Counted from the first letter of the stretch, positions 7,429 through 17,993 are shown. The stretch is DNA of 64,000 bases from Bacteroidota bacterium (GCA_020161535.1 JAIUNW010000007.1:173990-237989), one strand, 5' to 3'. Numbers and translations: made by a program. The notes: generated by a model from the letters alone, not told the origin.

Positions 7429-8827
7429 GCGGCAACAGATCAATATTATTCCAATAGTACAAATTTGGATTTGCCGGCACCTTGTTTTCACCTATCCGCC
7501 AAACATTTCCTTCTTTTATCGGTAGCACGGGCTGATCCGGATTTTGGGCGATGGAAGAACCCTGGCAACTGACTATGTTGATATGGGCAGTATCAGTGCC
7601 TTGTAACAACAGGGCGGGATAAAATCCATTTCTCAACATGAGCGCACCCCTGTATTCTTCCGGCAGGTTACTGATTAGGATCGGCGCCTTGTTGCTATGC
7701 AGCGCAGCCACTCGTTGTAAAATACGGGCCGTTCTTTCACCGGCAATTTTCCAGCGCTGGTTGCTATCGGCAAGAAAGAAAACAAAATAACCCAGTAGCA
7801 AGCACATAGTCGCTGTATAGAAGCCTTTAGGCTTGATTCCGCTCAACAGCCAGGCCAGCCAGGCACATAAAAAAAACGATCCAAAATACATTACCCGTTC
7901 GCCTTCTATCGTTCTGGTATTTACTCCAAACAAAAAGGCAACCACTGCGCCCAGTAAAAAACAAGTAAACAAAATGCTGAGCGTCCGAAACTGTTGTTTG
8001 TTTTTTCGGAACCAGTAAATAAAGAGGACTACTACAGCAATGCCAATTGCCAGCGTTGACAAAATCAGCCACAGCGTATTCGTGGTCGGCGGCAGCCAGA
8101 ATCGCCCAAATACTTTTATTATTTTAGGCAGTAGTACAGCGGGTTGCCATTCTAAAACCCGGTCGGCATAATCACCCACCATGTACTGCATCACATATTT
8201 TCTTACAAATAAGTTAATAGTCAATGCACTGAATAAAACAGCCATCCAGGAAAATATGTCGGCCGTTGGTTTCTTGTGTAAGTAGAGCAACAAGCCAACA
8301 ATCAGTGGCAGCAACAAAACTGTTTCATAGCAACCCAAGGCCAGCGTATACAAAACAAACCCGGCTGTTTTGGCGAGTACGGTTTGATGGCGCAAGCTGA
8401 TCCATATAACCAGGCAACCAAACGTGGTTGCCAGCATAGAGCCACGCCCCACTACCCATACCACGGCTTCGTTGTGAAAAGGATAAAACAGGAAGAGCAA
8501 TCCACCGGTAAAAGACAACAGGCTGCCGTTTTTATTTCCTTCCGATAATACCAACAATATTCTGCAAAGAATAAATGCATTGGCCGCATGAATCAGCACA
8601 TTCGTTAGGTTATAACCCAGCTGATGGATGCCCGAATACAAAAAACTGCTGTATAAAAACAAATCGGCCACCGGCCTGAAAAAGCCGGCGGCCAAAAAAT
8701 TTCTATCGTGTATCAATCGGTATAAAACAGAAAAATCGTCGGCTGCAAAACTTTTGTTCAGCACCGGTAAGTAGATCAAGATGGCCAGTACAGTGTAAAC
8801 CAGGTAGTATAGCCAATACTTTCTCAT
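7421..8827 (-). CDS. Polytopic membrane protein, GT-C glycosyltransferase-like
   Basis: 468-aa membrane protein with about ten predicted transmembrane segments and a soluble C-terminal end (about 370-468). The first periplasmic loop has D30-D31 (FAADDFSVLY) and FRPV (50-53), then LGYNLTNVLIHAANAF. These features are shared by GT-C/PMT-like proteins of Bacteroidota. It likely uses a polyprenyl-phosphate sugar, and the GT2 protein encoded nearby could supply it. The acceptor is unknown. The gene stands alone on the minus strand. Confidence 0.65.
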   Translation of the reverse strand: MRKYWLYYLVYTVLAILIYLPVLNKSFAADDFSVLYRLIHDRNFLAAGFFRPVADLFLYSSFLYSGIHQLGYNLTNVLIHAANAFILCRILLVLSEGNKNGSLLSFTGGLLFLFYPFHNEAVVWVVGRGSMLATTFGCLVIWISLRHQTVLAKTAGFVLYTLALGCYETVLLLPLIVGLLLYLHKKPTADIFSWMAVLFSALTINLFVRKYVMQYMVGDYADRVLEWQPAVLLPKIIKVFGRFWLPPTTNTLWLILSTLAIGIAVVVLFIYWFRKNKQQFRTLSILFTCFLLGAVVAFLFGVNTRTIEGERVMYFGSFFLCAWLAWLLSGIKPKGFYTATMCLLLGYFVFFLADSNQRWKIAGERTARILQRVAALHSNKAPILISNLPEEYRGALMLRNGFYPALLLQGTDTAHINIVSCQGSSIAQNPDQPVLPIKEGNVWRIGENKVPANPNLYYWNNIDLLPLK

Positions 8828-8866
8828 ATTTTCTTCCGTGTTGCCAGGTCAGCGCCTGGCTTTGTT

Positions 8867-11800
8867 TTACCGGATAAGGTACATTTTTCCGTAGCCTTTA
8901 TTGAAGAACTTATCGGTGTTGTCGTTTTGTGATTTGTATTTCTCCAATGTTTTGCCATTTAGCATGGTGATAACACGGTACAAGTAAACGCCATTTGCCA
9001 GACGCTGGCCAAACTGGTCGGTGCCATCCCACTTAAACTCCGTGATATTTCGACCGATGTGTAAGGGACCCAACTCCGGACCGGTTATCTCTCGCACTAT
9101 CTTACCCGTTACCGTTAGAATCTGGATTTTAAAATTGGTTGGAATTTCACTACCTGTGAGTGTGAACACAAATGCCGTTGACGTCGAGAATGGGTTTGGA
9201 TAATTCAGCAGATTCGAGATCATCGGCTTGTTGATCACCGTAAAGTTGACGACATATTGTATTTGTCCGGCGGGGTTATTGGATTTATCGCGCCCTGTTA
9301 CGGTGAGCACATAATTATCAATACCTGATTCCTGGTCGAAGGTTTTCAGGAAGGCTGGGGTAAATTCAATAGTGGCCGTATTGTTTGCACTTGAACTGGC
9401 CGGCGTGAACCGAACCGTATCGCCATCTACCCGGAAGGTTCTGATCGATTGGTCTGGATACCGCACCTGTATGCGCATCAGTGAATCGCTGGTTAACAAG
9501 AGGTTTTTATTCTCATCAGTCAGTTTTATAACAATAACCGGTTTGGCCGAAACGATATCGCCGTTCAGGATATGCACGCCATCGAAAGTGACATCAAGCA
9601 GCGGGTTTGTTTTGTCGTACCGCACATAGAAAGGCTTGTACATGACGTTGTTGACATGGTATTGTTCCGGCTGCGCGTTATCGGGGTTAAAGTCGATATA
9701 CAACACATTGGCGCCCGGGTAATTGGTCGTATTAATGGTGAACCTGAAAATCACCGTGTCGCCCGCAATCAGGGCCTTGGTGGTATCAAATGCCAGTTGG
9801 TGTGGCACATTATTGGCATCCGTTAAAATAAATTTCAACTGTAAGCTGTCGAAGGCTGTTTTTGAAATATTCTTGAAAGCAACGGCAAATTGGGCCTGCT
9901 CACCATAGTCGACCGTGTCTTTACCGATCAGGTAAATATTCGGCGCAATGGCACCTTCCGGCACTGGCTGGTAAATCAATCGCCAGTAGTCGAGTTGATA
10001 CGGTGAATGGTTGATAGAATCAAGTGTATTTAATTTCAACTTAAGACGCGGATACTGTGCCGCACTGATATCGGAAATATCATTGTCCCATTCAGACGGG
10101 TTGACTGTTTTCAGCAGTACCGATGTATTAGAGGTGGTGATGCCATAAATGTCGAGGGTGGCTTCATCTGGCGTGCCACTGGCTTCAACAGGGTGGCCGA
10201 GCCAAACCATTTTTTGCCATGATTTCGCGGGACCGAATGCGGGTGAATTAACCGAGCCCGAGGTGCCGGGGGTTTCAGGCGTGGCGGTAACGAAAATTTT
10301 GTCGTACAAGCCCTGTGACACTTTGTACAGCGGCGTAAAACCAGGCACTCCTTTCTGGTAAACGAGGGCCCAACATTTGGCTGCATTTATGCTATCAATT
10401 CCATACATCCCTGCGGCCAGTAATTTGTGATAAAGTGAATTACCACGGCCGAAGCGGGCTGTGTCGCCTTCCCATGTTTTGGCATACGACTCAGGATCTG
10501 CATAGTCGACCGATCTCACCACTACAAAAGACCCAACCGGAATCGAATCCATAAATCGCATGATGATACCACGCAGGCTATCGCTCATGTAGGAGAATTC
10601 GAAATTCCAATTGCGCGACCAATGGCAATTGGCCGAACCGCTTCCGTACCTGTATAAATTATTTCCGGCATTGTCCACATTCTTCCAGGGTCGGAAAGTG
10701 ATTGGATCAATGATATTGAATATTAGAGATTGACCCACACAAGCACTTCGAATGCTGTCTGAGTTATTGAGCTCTACGGCAAAGTCAATGTCTTGCGAAC
10801 CCGATGTTGGGTAAAGCGACTGTTTCACCAGGAGGTTATTCACCCGGTCAGAAAACTGCCATTTACGGGCGCTGTCGAGGTACACATTGAGGAGATCAGA
10901 TTCCGTATGCTGGTAAAAGTGTGATTGGTTGAAGCCGGTGGACAATTTCGTGTGATACAGGAAGGAAAAATTATTCCATTTATATTCTCCGCCTTCGCCA
11001 GCTACAAAAGAAGTGCGCCAGTAATAAACGGTGCTGTCGAGATAAGACATCTGCGGATCGAATTCCAACACACCACCGGTGGAAGTAACCGTGGTTGTTC
11101 TTTTCAATGAAGAATTGAACAACTTGGTTGTATCTACTTCCAAAACATATTGTTTGCTATTGCTTAACGGATTGGCGGTAGAGGCATAGTATTTAATAGC
11201 CGGATCAGTAACGATGGCATAGTTATAAGGAAAAACGGGGGTCAGTTCGTCTTCGTAAATAAAATATGTTTTCGACGCGTTGTTATTGGTTTCGTCCATT
11301 TCGCTCACCAGGTTCGCGCCGTCTACACGTACATTAATGGTATTCTGCCCCTTGTCTTTCAGCGCATCAATCGGAATGGTCAGGGTTATCGAATCAACAT
11401 ATTTGAGGTTGGCAATTTTCTGGTTGTAGAGTAAAGTAGTGGTGCCCGAGGGTGAAACATGTGAAACCTCCACCTGCACTGAATCGCCTTGCGCTTTGCC
11501 CTGGTTGTAAATGGTTACAATGGCCTGGTATTGTTGGCTGGCAACCGAAATAAAACTGGGTGCGATTCGAATGGAAGATGATTCAACCACAAAGTCGGGT
11601 TTCGCCTGAAAATTGAATACCAGGGCAGGATCACCGTGATAAGTAATTTGTTCGGCATGCGAACGTGCCAGGAAATCGGTGTTGTTGCTGGCCCTCACGA
11701 GGTCGGCCAGACCATCTTCAGACGCTTTGCTAATAGGACCGCCATAGTCGGTACGCGCCACTTTGGTATAAAACGCTGTGAGGTAATAATTCAAATAGTT

Positions 11801-13969
11801 GGTGATGCCAAAATGCGTACTCGCTATGAATGCAATGGCACCGCGCTGGCGAGCCAACACATATTTTTCACTCAGCGTCTCCCATGTTTCAAAACGACCA
11901 TCGCTGAAATCGAAAAGGTTACCGGCATAACAACCGTTCACCGAAAACACGGGGTATTTTCCGGCATTGTTGTAATCATCGGGATCGGCAATGCTGAATT
12001 CAAGCGTGGTTGCCGACGAGTGACCGAAATACGTTAAGAGGCTAATACCCTCTTCCAATTTCTGCCGCACTATTTCGCCACCTGCCTGGTCGTTCGACCC
12101 TGACACCGTTTTACAAAGCACCGTTGTACTGGCGCCTGTCAATGTATCGTCGATAATGGCTTTATAGGCCGACACATAACTACAAAGTGCCGAGCCCAAA
12201 ATAGCGTCGGTGGCCCCAGTTACATGCAATACATTCTTCATCCACAATTTATCGGCCATGCGATTGGAGGCTGATTTTTGTGCCTGCTCATACTCTTTTA
12301 CTTTTTCGAGATAGTTTGTTATTTCCGTTGCATTGATCACACTCAAACGACCAATACTGGATAAAGTGGTTGGGTTAAAGGTACTATTGGTAGAGAGCAG
12401 GTTATCCGATCCCGGATAGCCGAAAGTGGGCACCAGGTTCTGTTCGCGAAGACGCGGGCGTTCCGTCGCCGGTGATCCCCAATACTGGTTATAAGTCACC
12501 CCTTTGCCAATCAGAAAAGCCTTGGGGCTGCCAGCAAAATGATCACGCGCGTAGGAGATAAAATTCTTTACGGCCGATGGATGTCCATAAATGCCAAAAG
12601 CGAACTGATCAGTCAGTTCATCAATGTCGTATGTTTTTGCATTGAAACTACCGCCGGCAGCACTGCTGCGATAAGCGCGATATTCTTCAACCGGGTTTGA
12701 TCCATTGGCACCGGCAAACAATACTTTGTTTGAAACGATCAGAAAATTACCCTGGTTATCCTGGTTGGTAATATTGACGAATGTTCGGGGCTGCAAGGCC
12801 GTTACTGGTTGATAATAGGTTCCAGCCTGGCTCACCAGCACCATATTGCGTGCGGTGATAGATCCGCGAAGCGCAAAACGATACACACCTGCCACTTCAA
12901 CGTTGGCCACATACCGTTCCATGGTTTCGGTATCGTATAATACCGGGGCCGCACCGCCTGCATTAAAATCGGTTATCTCGAGATAATAACCCTGGGTGCG
13001 CGCATCCAGTTTAAACGGGAACCAGGTAGCGTTGTTAAACGAGAACAAACGCGGATAGGTCATTTCATAAAATGAAATCACCATACGGTCAACAAAAGTG
13101 GAAGCCGGGGGCTGGTAGTTGGTAAAGTTTATGGCGGCGCTATTGGACGCGATGAGTGCGTTAGGAAATGTTTCAGCCATTACAGCGCCGGAAGAATAAT
13201 TCATCGCCGTGTCTTTCAACAACTGGTTGTTGACTGTCAATTGTACCCGTCGGGTTCGGTCTGTGTTACCAAAGGCACCAAAACGAAAAGTTGCATTTGG
13301 TCCCGCGGTAGCCACCCGCAGGTTACTGATCGTTTGGCTCAGAGAAGCTTTTTCCCGTATATCATCGCTCGACCAGAATTCGCCGTTGTCGTAACTGGAT
13401 GAATAGATATAGTTACCATCCACTACATTGGCAAAACCGTTATTGATTTTGTTTTTGAAATAGTTGCTGTAGGTATACATGAAATACGGCTCAACCGGCA
13501 AGCTGTTGGCCGCAATATTATTTACCACGGTGGCATATCGCTTTCCTGCAGTAGCATCTACTGTGAGAAAATAGGTGGCAGTATCTGTAAACAAACTGAA
13601 GTTCTGCGCATGTTGGTAAGAGGGCGTTCGATACAATGCGCGATCGGCTGCCCCATCGTTGGGTTTGCCAATGAATTCAATAAACCCATCGGCAGGCAAA
13701 ACCCCCGATGCTACGGAAGTGTAAATGGGTACTTCCTGTCCATTGCGGAAAAGATGAAATTGTGTTACCGGTACAGCGCCTAAACCATTCGACTGCAACA
13801 AGGAGGCGGGCAAACGATAGAGTCCGGTATTAATGATCTTGAACTTATAGTAAGTATTGCTGTAATTGATCCATTCGTTGTTGTACACCTGTGCCTCCAG
13901 CGTAAACCAGCCGGTGAACATAAGCAGCGTCAACTGAATTAAACGGGCGATATTTCTATTCATTCGCAT
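8867..13969 (-). CDS. C25-family cysteine peptidase with type IX CTD (PorU2-like)
   Basis: 1700-aa secreted protein with signal peptide (about 1-26, ending LEAQ). The N-terminal part resembles PorU sortases. The C25 (gingipain-like) domain has its catalytic His at 650 (YFGHSS) and catalytic Cys at 680 (NGCYAGN). After it come CARDB/Ig-like regions around 830-930 and 1370-1460, then a type A type IX sorting domain near the C terminus (NYPNPFSTST, then NGVYLYRV). It is much longer than classical PorU, which is about 1150 aa. It lies 12 nt downstream of a PorV-like gene, repeating the PorU-PorV partnership. Function is inferred: cleavage and anchoring of type IX cargo, or a specialised peptidase. 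Confidence 0.85.
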   Translation of the reverse strand: MRMNRNIARLIQLTLLMFTGWFTLEAQVYNNEWINYSNTYYKFKIINTGLYRLPASLLQSNGLGAVPVTQFHLFRNGQEVPIYTSVASGVLPADGFIEFIGKPNDGAADRALYRTPSYQHAQNFSLFTDTATYFLTVDATAGKRYATVVNNIAANSLPVEPYFMYTYSNYFKNKINNGFANVVDGNYIYSSSYDNGEFWSSDDIREKASLSQTISNLRVATAGPNATFRFGAFGNTDRTRRVQLTVNNQLLKDTAMNYSSGAVMAETFPNALIASNSAAINFTNYQPPASTFVDRMVISFYEMTYPRLFSFNNATWFPFKLDARTQGYYLEITDFNAGGAAPVLYDTETMERYVANVEVAGVYRFALRGSITARNMVLVSQAGTYYQPVTALQPRTFVNITNQDNQGNFLIVSNKVLFAGANGSNPVEEYRAYRSSAAGGSFNAKTYDIDELTDQFAFGIYGHPSAVKNFISYARDHFAGSPKAFLIGKGVTYNQYWGSPATERPRLREQNLVPTFGYPGSDNLLSTNSTFNPTTLSSIGRLSVINATEITNYLEKVKEYEQAQKSASNRMADKLWMKNVLHVTGATDAILGSALCSYVSAYKAIIDDTLTGASTTVLCKTVSGSNDQAGGEIVRQKLEEGISLLTYFGHSSATTLEFSIADPDDYNNAGKYPVFSVNGCYAGNLFDFSDGRFETWETLSEKYVLARQRGAIAFIASTHFGITNYLNYYLTAFYTKVARTDYGGPISKASEDGLADLVRASNNTDFLARSHAEQITYHGDPALVFNFQAKPDFVVESSSIRIAPSFISVASQQYQAIVTIYNQGKAQGDSVQVEVSHVSPSGTTTLLYNQKIANLKYVDSITLTIPIDALKDKGQNTINVRVDGANLVSEMDETNNNASKTYFIYEDELTPVFPYNYAIVTDPAIKYYASTANPLSNSKQYVLEVDTTKLFNSSLKRTTTVTSTGGVLEFDPQMSYLDSTVYYWRTSFVAGEGGEYKWNNFSFLYHTKLSTGFNQSHFYQHTESDLLNVYLDSARKWQFSDRVNNLLVKQSLYPTSGSQDIDFAVELNNSDSIRSACVGQSLIFNIIDPITFRPWKNVDNAGNNLYRYGSGSANCHWSRNWNFEFSYMSDSLRGIIMRFMDSIPVGSFVVVRSVDYADPESYAKTWEGDTARFGRGNSLYHKLLAAGMYGIDSINAAKCWALVYQKGVPGFTPLYKVSQGLYDKIFVTATPETPGTSGSVNSPAFGPAKSWQKMVWLGHPVEASGTPDEATLDIYGITTSNTSVLLKTVNPSEWDNDISDISAAQYPRLKLKLNTLDSINHSPYQLDYWRLIYQPVPEGAIAPNIYLIGKDTVDYGEQAQFAVAFKNISKTAFDSLQLKFILTDANNVPHQLAFDTTKALIAGDTVIFRFTINTTNYPGANVLYIDFNPDNAQPEQYHVNNVMYKPFYVRYDKTNPLLDVTFDGVHILNGDIVSAKPVIVIKLTDENKNLLLTSDSLMRIQVRYPDQSIRTFRVDGDTVRFTPASSSANNTATIEFTPAFLKTFDQESGIDNYVLTVTGRDKSNNPAGQIQYVVNFTVINKPMISNLLNYPNPFSTSTAFVFTLTGSEIPTNFKIQILTVTGKIVREITGPELGPLHIGRNITEFKWDGTDQFGQRLANGVYLYRVITMLNGKTLEKYKSQNDNTDKFFNKGYGKMYLIR

Positions 13970-13981
13970 AAGGTCGGGTGC

Positions 13982-15094
13982 TTACTTTTTCTTGTTTTTC
14001 TTTACCAGGTCGAGCTTCAGCGAAAACACGTGCGTGTACAGCGGGTTCGACTGATTGGCCAGGTTGGTAAAGGCATAATCGATAGACACATTTTGCAGCC
14101 TGAATCCAGCGCCAATAGCAGGTTGATAAATCCACACTTTCTTGCTGTAGGTACTGTCTTCATCTTCCAGGGCTTTCTGAAAATTATTGATACCACCCCG
14201 TACGAAAATGATGTTTTTGTAAGTGGCTTCCAAACCGATTTTCGGGTCAATGCTCACCGCTTTTGAGCTGATCACGGTATTTCTGCGACCATCGAAAGTG
14301 AAGTCGAGGTTACCCTCGGCCAACAGGCTGATTTTGGAATTCAGCTTGAAATTATAAGACGCGCCGGCAATCAGTTTGGGCGCCGTAAGTTCGGTTGATT
14401 TCACCGGGATATCATTCTGCGTTACGTAAAACACTTCGCGCATTCTGTCGCTGATATTGTAGGTCCACGCGTTGAACGTAGTGGTAACATCTCGCGCCAC
14501 TACACCTACCTGCAAGCGTTTGTGGATATATTGCACCCCTGCATCAAAACCAAAGCCCCAGGCTTTGGCAAATTCACCTGCCTTGCGATGAATAATCTTT
14601 GCGTTAAAGCCAAGGTTCAGGTGCCTGTCGGGGTCTTTCATTTTTACTTTCTGTGCATAAGAAAAAAGAAATGCATAGTCGGCCGACGAAAAAGTGGTGA
14701 TATTATCGAAGTTGATGGTGCCGTCGGGTTCAACGAGAAAAACGGTGTTCGGAATGTCATCCACCGCGAAGCGGAGCACCGATAAACCAATGGTTCTTTT
14801 ACCATCACTCAACGGAATGGCAATATTTCCATAATCGTATTTACCAATACCGGCAAAATATTCGGCGTGCATAAGACTTACCTGCGGCTGGTCTCTTACC
14901 TGGGCAAGTGCACCCGGGTTCCAATAACCGGCGGTACCATCGGCAACACTGGCCACCTGGGCCGATCCCATGGCCAAGCCGCGCGCACCCGCACCAATAT
15001 TCAAAAACTCATTCGAATATTTCCGGAACTGGGCTTGTGAAACAAAAGGGAGCAGAAGAACAATGAATATAAGCCCTCGTGTGGTCAATCGCAT
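13982..15094 (-). CDS. PorV/PorQ-family outer membrane barrel protein
   Basis: 370-aa outer-membrane beta-barrel protein with a signal peptide ending FVSQAQ. The mature start, EFLNIGAGARGLAMGSAQVA, then GTAGYWNPGAL is the hallmark of the PorV/PorQ (FadL-like) family, which shuttles type IX cargo to the PorU sortase. It lies 12 nt upstream of the PorU2-like gene and the two probably form one operon. The ATG at 15094 is preferred because the signal peptide begins there; an in-frame start at 15136 would add 14 residues ahead of it. Confidence 0.88.
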   Translation of the reverse strand: MRLTTRGLIFIVLLLPFVSQAQFRKYSNEFLNIGAGARGLAMGSAQVASVADGTAGYWNPGALAQVRDQPQVSLMHAEYFAGIGKYDYGNIAIPLSDGKRTIGLSVLRFAVDDIPNTVFLVEPDGTINFDNITTFSSADYAFLFSYAQKVKMKDPDRHLNLGFNAKIIHRKAGEFAKAWGFGFDAGVQYIHKRLQVGVVARDVTTTFNAWTYNISDRMREVFYVTQNDIPVKSTELTAPKLIAGASYNFKLNSKISLLAEGNLDFTFDGRRNTVISSKAVSIDPKIGLEATYKNIIFVRGGINNFQKALEDEDSTYSKKVWIYQPAIGAGFRLQNVSIDYAFTNLANQSNPLYTHVFSLKLDLVKKNKKK

Positions 15095-15185
15095 GGGGTC
15101 AACTTTCAGAATAAGCATAATAGCACTAATGAACACTAACGCAGGCGCCTGGCCGATATTGCGCGCCAGCTTACGCGTATTGCCT

Positions 15186-15207
15186 TAGTTTTGCTGCAAA
15201 TTGCAGC
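15186..15207 (+). promoter_or_regulatory. tyrS promoter -7 box and leader dyad
   Basis: TAGTTTTG (15186-15193) matches TAnnTTTG and is followed directly by the perfect dyad GCTGCAA-A-TTGCAGC (15193-15207), at the predicted transcript start. The tyrS ATG follows at 15214, so the leader would be very short. The dyad could be an operator or a 5' stem. Confidence 0.5.
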
Positions 15208-15213
15208 CTTTTT

Positions 15214-16497
15214 ATGAATTTAATCGAAGAATTACGATGGCGCGGTATGCTGCAGGATATCATGCCCGGAACCGAAGAACAATTGGCCAAAGAAATGACC
15301 TCGGCTTATATCGGTTTTGACCCTACGGCCGATAGTTTACACATAGGCAGTCTGGTACCCATTCTCCTGCTCGTGCACCTGCAGAAAGCGGGGCACAAGC
15401 CCTTTGCGCTGGTAGGCGGCGCCACCGGTATGGTGGGCGATCCGTCGTTTAAGGCCGAGGAAAGAAAGATGCTCGACGAAGAAACCCTGGCCAAGAACCT
15501 GGCTGGCATCCGTTCCCAATTAGCCAAGTTCCTGAATTTCAACAGCGATTTGCCCAATTCGGCAGAGATCGTGAACAACTACGACTGGTTTAAGGACTAT
15601 AGTTTTCTGCATTTCATTCGCGATGTGGGCAAACACATTACGGTAAATTACATGATGTCGAAGGACAGTGTTCGCAAGCGGATTGATGGCGATACCGGCA
15701 TCAGCTTTACCGAGTTCAGTTACCAGTTGATTCAGGGCTATGATTTTTACTGGTTATACAAGAACAAAAACTGCAAACTGCAAATGGGTGGCAGCGACCA
15801 GTGGGGAAATATCACTACCGGAACAGAATTAATTCGGCGAATGGGCGGTGGTGAAGCCTTTGCGTTTACTTGTCCGCTGTTGACCAAGGCCGACGGTGGC
15901 AAATTTGGCAAAACCGAACGTGGCAATGTTTGGCTTGATCCGACCAAAACCTCGCCTTATCAATTTTATCAGTTTTGGCTGAATGCATCTGACGAAGACG
16001 CCACGAAGTGGATTAAAATTTTCAGTTTTCTTTCCAAAGAAGAAATTGACGGACTGATTGCACAACACCAGGAAGCACCGCACCAGCGGCTGTTGCAGAA
16101 AAAGTTGGCAGAATCCATTACCACGCTGGTGCATGGCGCCGATGAGTTCGCGTTTGCGGTAAAGGCATCAGAAATACTATTTGGCAACGCGACTACTGAG
16201 GTATTGGCGCAACTCAACGAAGTGCAATTATTGCAGGTGTTGGATGGTGTTCCGCAGGTAGATTACAGTAAGGCCTCGCTCGACCATGGCGTGGATATCG
16301 TGAGCTTTCTGGCTGAGTCGGGAATATTTTCCAGCAAAGGCGAAGCCCGTAAAATGGTGCAGAACGGCGGCATCAGCCTCAACAAAAACAAAGTGAAAGG
16401 TATTGAAGCAATGGTTGGGAGCAGCCTGTTATTGAATGAACGCTATATGCTCATTCAAAAAGGCAGGCGGGAATATTTCCTGGTAAAAGCTGTTTAA
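15214..16497 (+). CDS. tyrS: Tyrosyl-tRNA synthetase
   Basis: Charges tRNA-Tyr with tyrosine. The 427-aa class I synthetase has the HIGH-like motif HIGS at 43-46, the tyrosine-binding [20 protein letters not shown], and the KMSKS-like signature KFGKT (about 229-233), followed by a C-terminal S4-like RNA-binding domain ([15 protein letters not shown]). The length is normal for the bacterial TyrS group. It has its own predicted promoter and a leader of about 15 nt. Its 3' end overlaps the convergent PLP-enzyme gene by 4 nt. Confidence 0.97.
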   Translation: MNLIEELRWRGMLQDIMPGTEEQLAKEMTSAYIGFDPTADSLHIGSLVPILLLVHLQKAGHKPFALVGGATGMVGDPSFKAEERKMLDEETLAKNLAGIRSQLAKFLNFNSDLPNSAEIVNNYDWFKDYSFLHFIRDVGKHITVNYMMSKDSVRKRIDGDTGISFTEFSYQLIQGYDFYWLYKNKNCKLQMGGSDQWGNITTGTELIRRMGGGEAFAFTCPLLTKADGGKFGKTERGNVWLDPTKTSPYQFYQFWLNASDEDATKWIKIFSFLSKEEIDGLIAQHQEAPHQRLLQKKLAESITTLVHGADEFAFAVKASEILFGNATTEVLAQLNEVQLLQVLDGVPQVDYSKASLDHGVDIVSFLAESGIFSSKGEARKMVQNGGISLNKNKVKGIEAMVGSSLLLNERYMLIQKGRREYFLVKAV

Positions 16498-17795
16498 AAA
16501 CTTTTTTGCTGAACAAATTCTTTGATGGCATCAACCAGTAAGTCGAGTTGTTTGGTGGTGGTGTACACATGCGGCGTGATGCGCACGCCTTTGATGTTTT
16601 CCCATTCGATGCCCACCACATGAATTTTATATTTATCAAAGAGAAAACTGTCGAGCTCCGACGGTTTTCTGCCTTTGATATTTACCAACCCGATGGCACA
16701 ACCGAATTCGGGCGATAGCGGCGTACCGATTTCAACCCCGGGAATATCTTTTACTTTGTTGATCCAATAATTTTTGAGGAAATGCAGTCTTTTCTCCTTG
16801 CGTTCGGCACCGATCATTTCCTGAAACTCGATGGCTTTACCGATGGCTTGCTCAATGAAAAAAGGCCGTGTGCCAAGGTTTTCAAATTTCTTGATATCAG
16901 GCGATGCATGGTCGGGTGAGCCGAACATCGGATAGACCGCTGCGATTTTTTCTTTTTTCACATACAACATGCCGGTGCCGATGGAGGCGCTCAACCATTT
17001 GTGTAAGCTGGTGCCAAAATAATCGGCACCAAGGGCAGGTATGGTAAAATTAAAATGCGCGAAACTGTGGGCGCCATCCACCAAAACATCGATGCCTTTG
17101 GCATGGGCGGCATCGGCGATGGCCCGTACGGGCAGTATTTGTCCGTTCCAGTTGATAATATGGGTTACATGCACCACTTTGGTTTTAGCGGTGAATGCTT
17201 TTGTGTATTGGTTGAGCAGGTAGGACTTGTCTTCAGAAGGCAGTTCGAGGTTGATCCAAACGAGTTTAATACCGTCGCGCGCTTCGCGTTGTTTCCAGGC
17301 ATTGATCATATTGGGATAGTCCTGTTTGGACAACACCACTTCATCACCGGCCTTTAATGGCAATCCAAAAATGACGGTTTCAAGTGCTTCGGATGCATTG
17401 CGTTGGATGGCGATCTCGGCCGGGTCAGCGCCGGCAAGCCGGGCGAGGTTGCGGCGCAGGGGCTCGCGACCGGCGTCGAGAATGCGCCACATATAATAGC
17501 TCGGGCCTTCATTGCTCAGGTCATGGTATTTCTTCATGGCTTCCTGCACCACACGGGGGGAGGGACTCACGCCACCATTGTTCAGGTTGATCAGCGCGGG
17601 CGACACGGTATAGGCTTGTTGAACTGCATACCAGAAATCTTCTTCACCGGCCAGATCGGCCGCCGGCCAGTCCTGGAATTTCGCCAGTTGGTTTGTCAGT
17701 TCCCGGCTCCAGGCAGGTTGGAAGGCGGTGGCCAGGAAAGCACTCAAGCCAATTTTACCGGCGCCGGTAAGGAATTTTCTGCGGGGGGTGTGCAT
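16494..17795 (-). CDS. Class V aminotransferase-fold PLP enzyme with Tat-type signal
   Basis: 433-aa fold-type I PLP enzyme, related to isopenicillin-N epimerase/cysteine desulfurase-like proteins. The N terminus has paired arginines, RRKFLTGAG, then a hydrophobic stretch ending in AWS. That is a twin-arginine signal and suggests folded export with cofactor. The PLP Lys is K266 (SLHKWLSA) and the PLP-ring Asp is D240 (VDGAHS). The substrate cannot be read from the sequence. It stands alone between tyrS and tRNA-Gln, and its 3' end overlaps tyrS by 4 nt. The start is chosen to keep the twin-arginine motif. Confidence 0.85.
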   Translation of the reverse strand: MHTPRRKFLTGAGKIGLSAFLATAFQPAWSRELTNQLAKFQDWPAADLAGEEDFWYAVQQAYTVSPALINLNNGGVSPSPRVVQEAMKKYHDLSNEGPSYYMWRILDAGREPLRRNLARLAGADPAEIAIQRNASEALETVIFGLPLKAGDEVVLSKQDYPNMINAWKQREARDGIKLVWINLELPSEDKSYLLNQYTKAFTAKTKVVHVTHIINWNGQILPVRAIADAAHAKGIDVLVDGAHSFAHFNFTIPALGADYFGTSLHKWLSASIGTGMLYVKKEKIAAVYPMFGSPDHASPDIKKFENLGTRPFFIEQAIGKAIEFQEMIGAERKEKRLHFLKNYWINKVKDIPGVEIGTPLSPEFGCAIGLVNIKGRKPSELDSFLFDKYKIHVVGIEWENIKGVRITPHVYTTTKQLDLLVDAIKEFVQQKSF

Positions 17796-17862
17796 AGCAG
17801 TCGTTTGACTAAAAATACCTGTTCTTCGCGATTTCCACTTGTCGGATTATAACCCAGTTTTT

Positions 17863-17894
17863 TTTGGAGTTAATAGGACTGACCGCTATTTTTG
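17863..17894 (+). promoter_or_regulatory. tRNA-Gln promoter (-33 TTTG, -7 TATTTTTG)
   Basis: TTTG at 17863-17866 and TATTTTTG at 17887-17894 are about 20 nt apart, a complete Bacteroidota-type promoter. The tRNA begins 22 nt downstream of the -7 box. Confidence 0.7.
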
Positions 17895-17915
17895 CACTCC
17901 CTTAGCGGAACGGAT

Positions 17916-17986
17916 TGCCCGATAGTATAATGGTAGTACGACAGATTTTGGTTCTGTTTGTCTTGGTTCGAATCCAGGTCGGGCAA
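17916..17986 (+). tRNA. tRNA-Gln (anticodon TTG)
   Basis: Cloverleaf with acceptor arms TGCCCGA and TCGGGCA, anticodon stem ACAGA/TCTGT around loop TTTTGGT (anticodon TTG), and T loop GTTCGAATC. It has its own promoter upstream and terminator downstream, so it is a single-gene unit. Confidence 0.95.
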
Positions 17987-17993
17987 CAAAAAT

